5,322 bases of DNA from JASFEQ01 sp050124735 (GTDB lineage Bacteria; Desulfobacterota; DSM-4660; Desulfatiglandales; HGW-15), in the NCBI GenBank assembly GCA_050124735.1, contig JASFEQ010000323.1:1-5322 (forward strand). The letters are read 5' to 3'. The notes under the pieces are model-generated. The model did not search any database and was not told where the DNA came from. It saw only the letters and a program-made list of their open reading frames with translations. Within the stretch, counting starts at the first letter, position 1; each line of letters opens with the position of its first letter. The position numbers were made by a program, and so were the translations under genes. Of this stretch, positions 4,428 to 5,322 are shown one piece after another.

Positions 4428-5322
4428 AGGAGCAATCTTTAAGAAAACTTTTGATGGTGAGAGAAATGAGAAGCGAAAAAGAGATGAGATACAATCGTTC
4501 ACCCGTTCCATTTTTTGGAGCCTTTATATTAATCCTTTTTCTTCTCCCGGCCTGTTATTCTTCAACGGCCGTAAGGGGGACGCCTGTGAAGGACTTGGCC
4601 CTTGCAGAAGATCAGAGGGTGCTCGCAAGACTGCCGAGCCTGGAAGACAAGGACCTGATTAAGGAGATGAGTGGGGTAAAGGAAAACAAGGTCTTCGCGG
4701 AGAATGCGGGTATGCCGGAATACCGTATTGGTCCCCTTGATGTCCTGGAGATCAATTCCCACATTGGCGATAAGGTGAGGACCACAAAGGTTACGGTAGA
4801 TAGCATGGGGAGGATTTCCTATTCATTCATCGACGACCTGGAGGCGGTAGGGCTCACCTCCAGTGAACTAGACCGGCTTCTGACCAGGAAGTTATCCAAC
4901 TACATCAGAAATCCCCGGATAGATATCCTGGTCAAGGAATTTAAGAGCAAGAAGGCTACGGTGATAGGAGAGTTTGCCGCCTTGAGGTCGCAGCAAACCA
5001 GTCAGGCGGCCAGTGGCACGATCTATCTGAAAGGGAAGACGACGCTTTTGGATCTGATTGGTCAGGCGGGGGGTTACACCGTGGATGCGGACATAAAGAG
5101 CACAAGGCTCATCCGGGGAGGACGCACCTATGTGATTAATCTCTTCGACATTATTGAGAGAGGCGACCTGAGCCAGAATGTGATCATCGACGATGGAGAT
5201 ACGGTGGATATTCCTGAATTGCCAGAGTTTGGTGAACGGGTATACGTGATGGGAGAGGTGGTAAAGCAGGGAATCTATCCCCTCAAGGATGCTCAGGATC
5301 TGTTGGCGGCCCTCTCTCTGGC
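4424..5322 (+). CDS. Wza-like polysaccharide export outer-membrane lipoprotein (3' end cut by window)
   Basis: The frame is open from ATG 4424 to the window edge (299 full codons); the C-terminus is missing. A hydrophobic segment (about 29-43) ends in the lipobox LPAC with Cys44, so the protein should be lipidated and sent to the outer membrane. It has a Poly_export domain beginning YRIGPLDVLEI (100-110) and running to about 172, then an SLBB domain (about 178-265, with LIGQAGGYT and DDGDTVDIPE), and the start of a second SLBB (VYVMGEVVKQGIYPL, 273-287). This order is that of Wza-type channels that carry capsule or exopolysaccharide across the outer membrane. Start choice: ATG 4424 overlaps the upstream stop as ATGA, typical of coupling, but gives a 43-residue leader. 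ATG 4484 (Met21) gives a normal 23-residue lipoprotein signal (MRYNRS onward). I list the longer form; the shorter start is quite possible. The kind of polysaccharide cannot be told. Confidence 0.9.
   Translation, partial: MKEQSLRKLLMVREMRSEKEMRYNRSPVPFFGAFILILFLLPACYSSTAVRGTPVKDLALAEDQRVLARLPSLEDKDLIKEMSGVKENKVFAENAGMPEYRIGPLDVLEINSHIGDKVRTTKVTVDSMGRISYSFIDDLEAVGLTSSELDRLLTRKLSNYIRNPRIDILVKEFKSKKATVIGEFAALRSQQTSQAASGTIYLKGKTTLLDLIGQAGGYTVDADIKSTRLIRGGRTYVINLFDIIERGDLSQNVIIDDGDTVDIPELPEFGERVYVMGEVVKQGIYPLKDAQDLLAALSL

Noticed and set aside
4312..4662. Plus-strand 116-aa frame spanning the HD-GYP/export gene junction
   Set aside because: Overlaps two well-supported genes in another frame; the true frame here is the export lipoprotein starting at 4424, with lipobox and Poly_export domain.

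Overview
The window looks like a chromosomal piece of a Gram-negative bacterium of moderate GC content. The gene content (an outer-membrane polysaccharide export lipoprotein, an ExeA-type AAA+ ATPase and an HD-GYP-type protein) fits the Desulfobacterota (former Deltaproteobacteria) best. That placement is an inference from gene style; no taxonomic marker is present.

Layout. Positions 1-471 hold no intact gene. They contain an unassigned stretch with inverted repeats (1-160), what looks like the 3' remnant of a minus-strand gene followed directly by a terminator-like hairpin (174-306), and a pair of inverted palindromic repeat units of the widespread ATTCCC-N8-GGGAAT type (282-350). A minus-strand gene for a divergent phosphoglycerate kinase follows (472-1764), with a hairpin just past its stop. 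A 222-bp divergent intergenic region carries overlapping inverted repeats that could fold in mutually exclusive ways. It separates this gene from a plus-strand single-domain cupin gene (1987-2328), whose last codons look as if they were cut short by a one-base frameshift. A 238-bp spacer then becomes very AT-rich and carries a consensus sigma-70 promoter (TTGACA, 16 bp, TATAAT).

From that promoter a tightly packed three-gene operon runs to the window edge: an ExeA-like AAA+ ATPase (2567-3367), an HD-GYP-family protein (3351-4427, overlapping by 17 nt), and a Wza-like polysaccharide export lipoprotein (4424 to beyond 5322, overlapping by 4 nt as ATGA). The last gene is still open at the window end and is cut by it.

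How the genes may work together. The three-gene operon looks like the head of an exopolysaccharide synthesis and export cluster: the lipoprotein would form the outer-membrane channel, the ATPase would power or organise assembly, and the HD-GYP protein would be the regulatory input. The HD-GYP protein keeps the GYP motif but has lost the HD dyad itself (Glu-Asn instead) and one His of the usual His-His pair, so it is more likely a sensor or adaptor than an active cyclic-di-GMP phosphodiesterase. The kinase is a second variant protein: the phosphoglycerate side is well kept while the nucleotide-side motif WNGPMGVFE is rewritten. These two altered enzymes are the most interesting content of the window.
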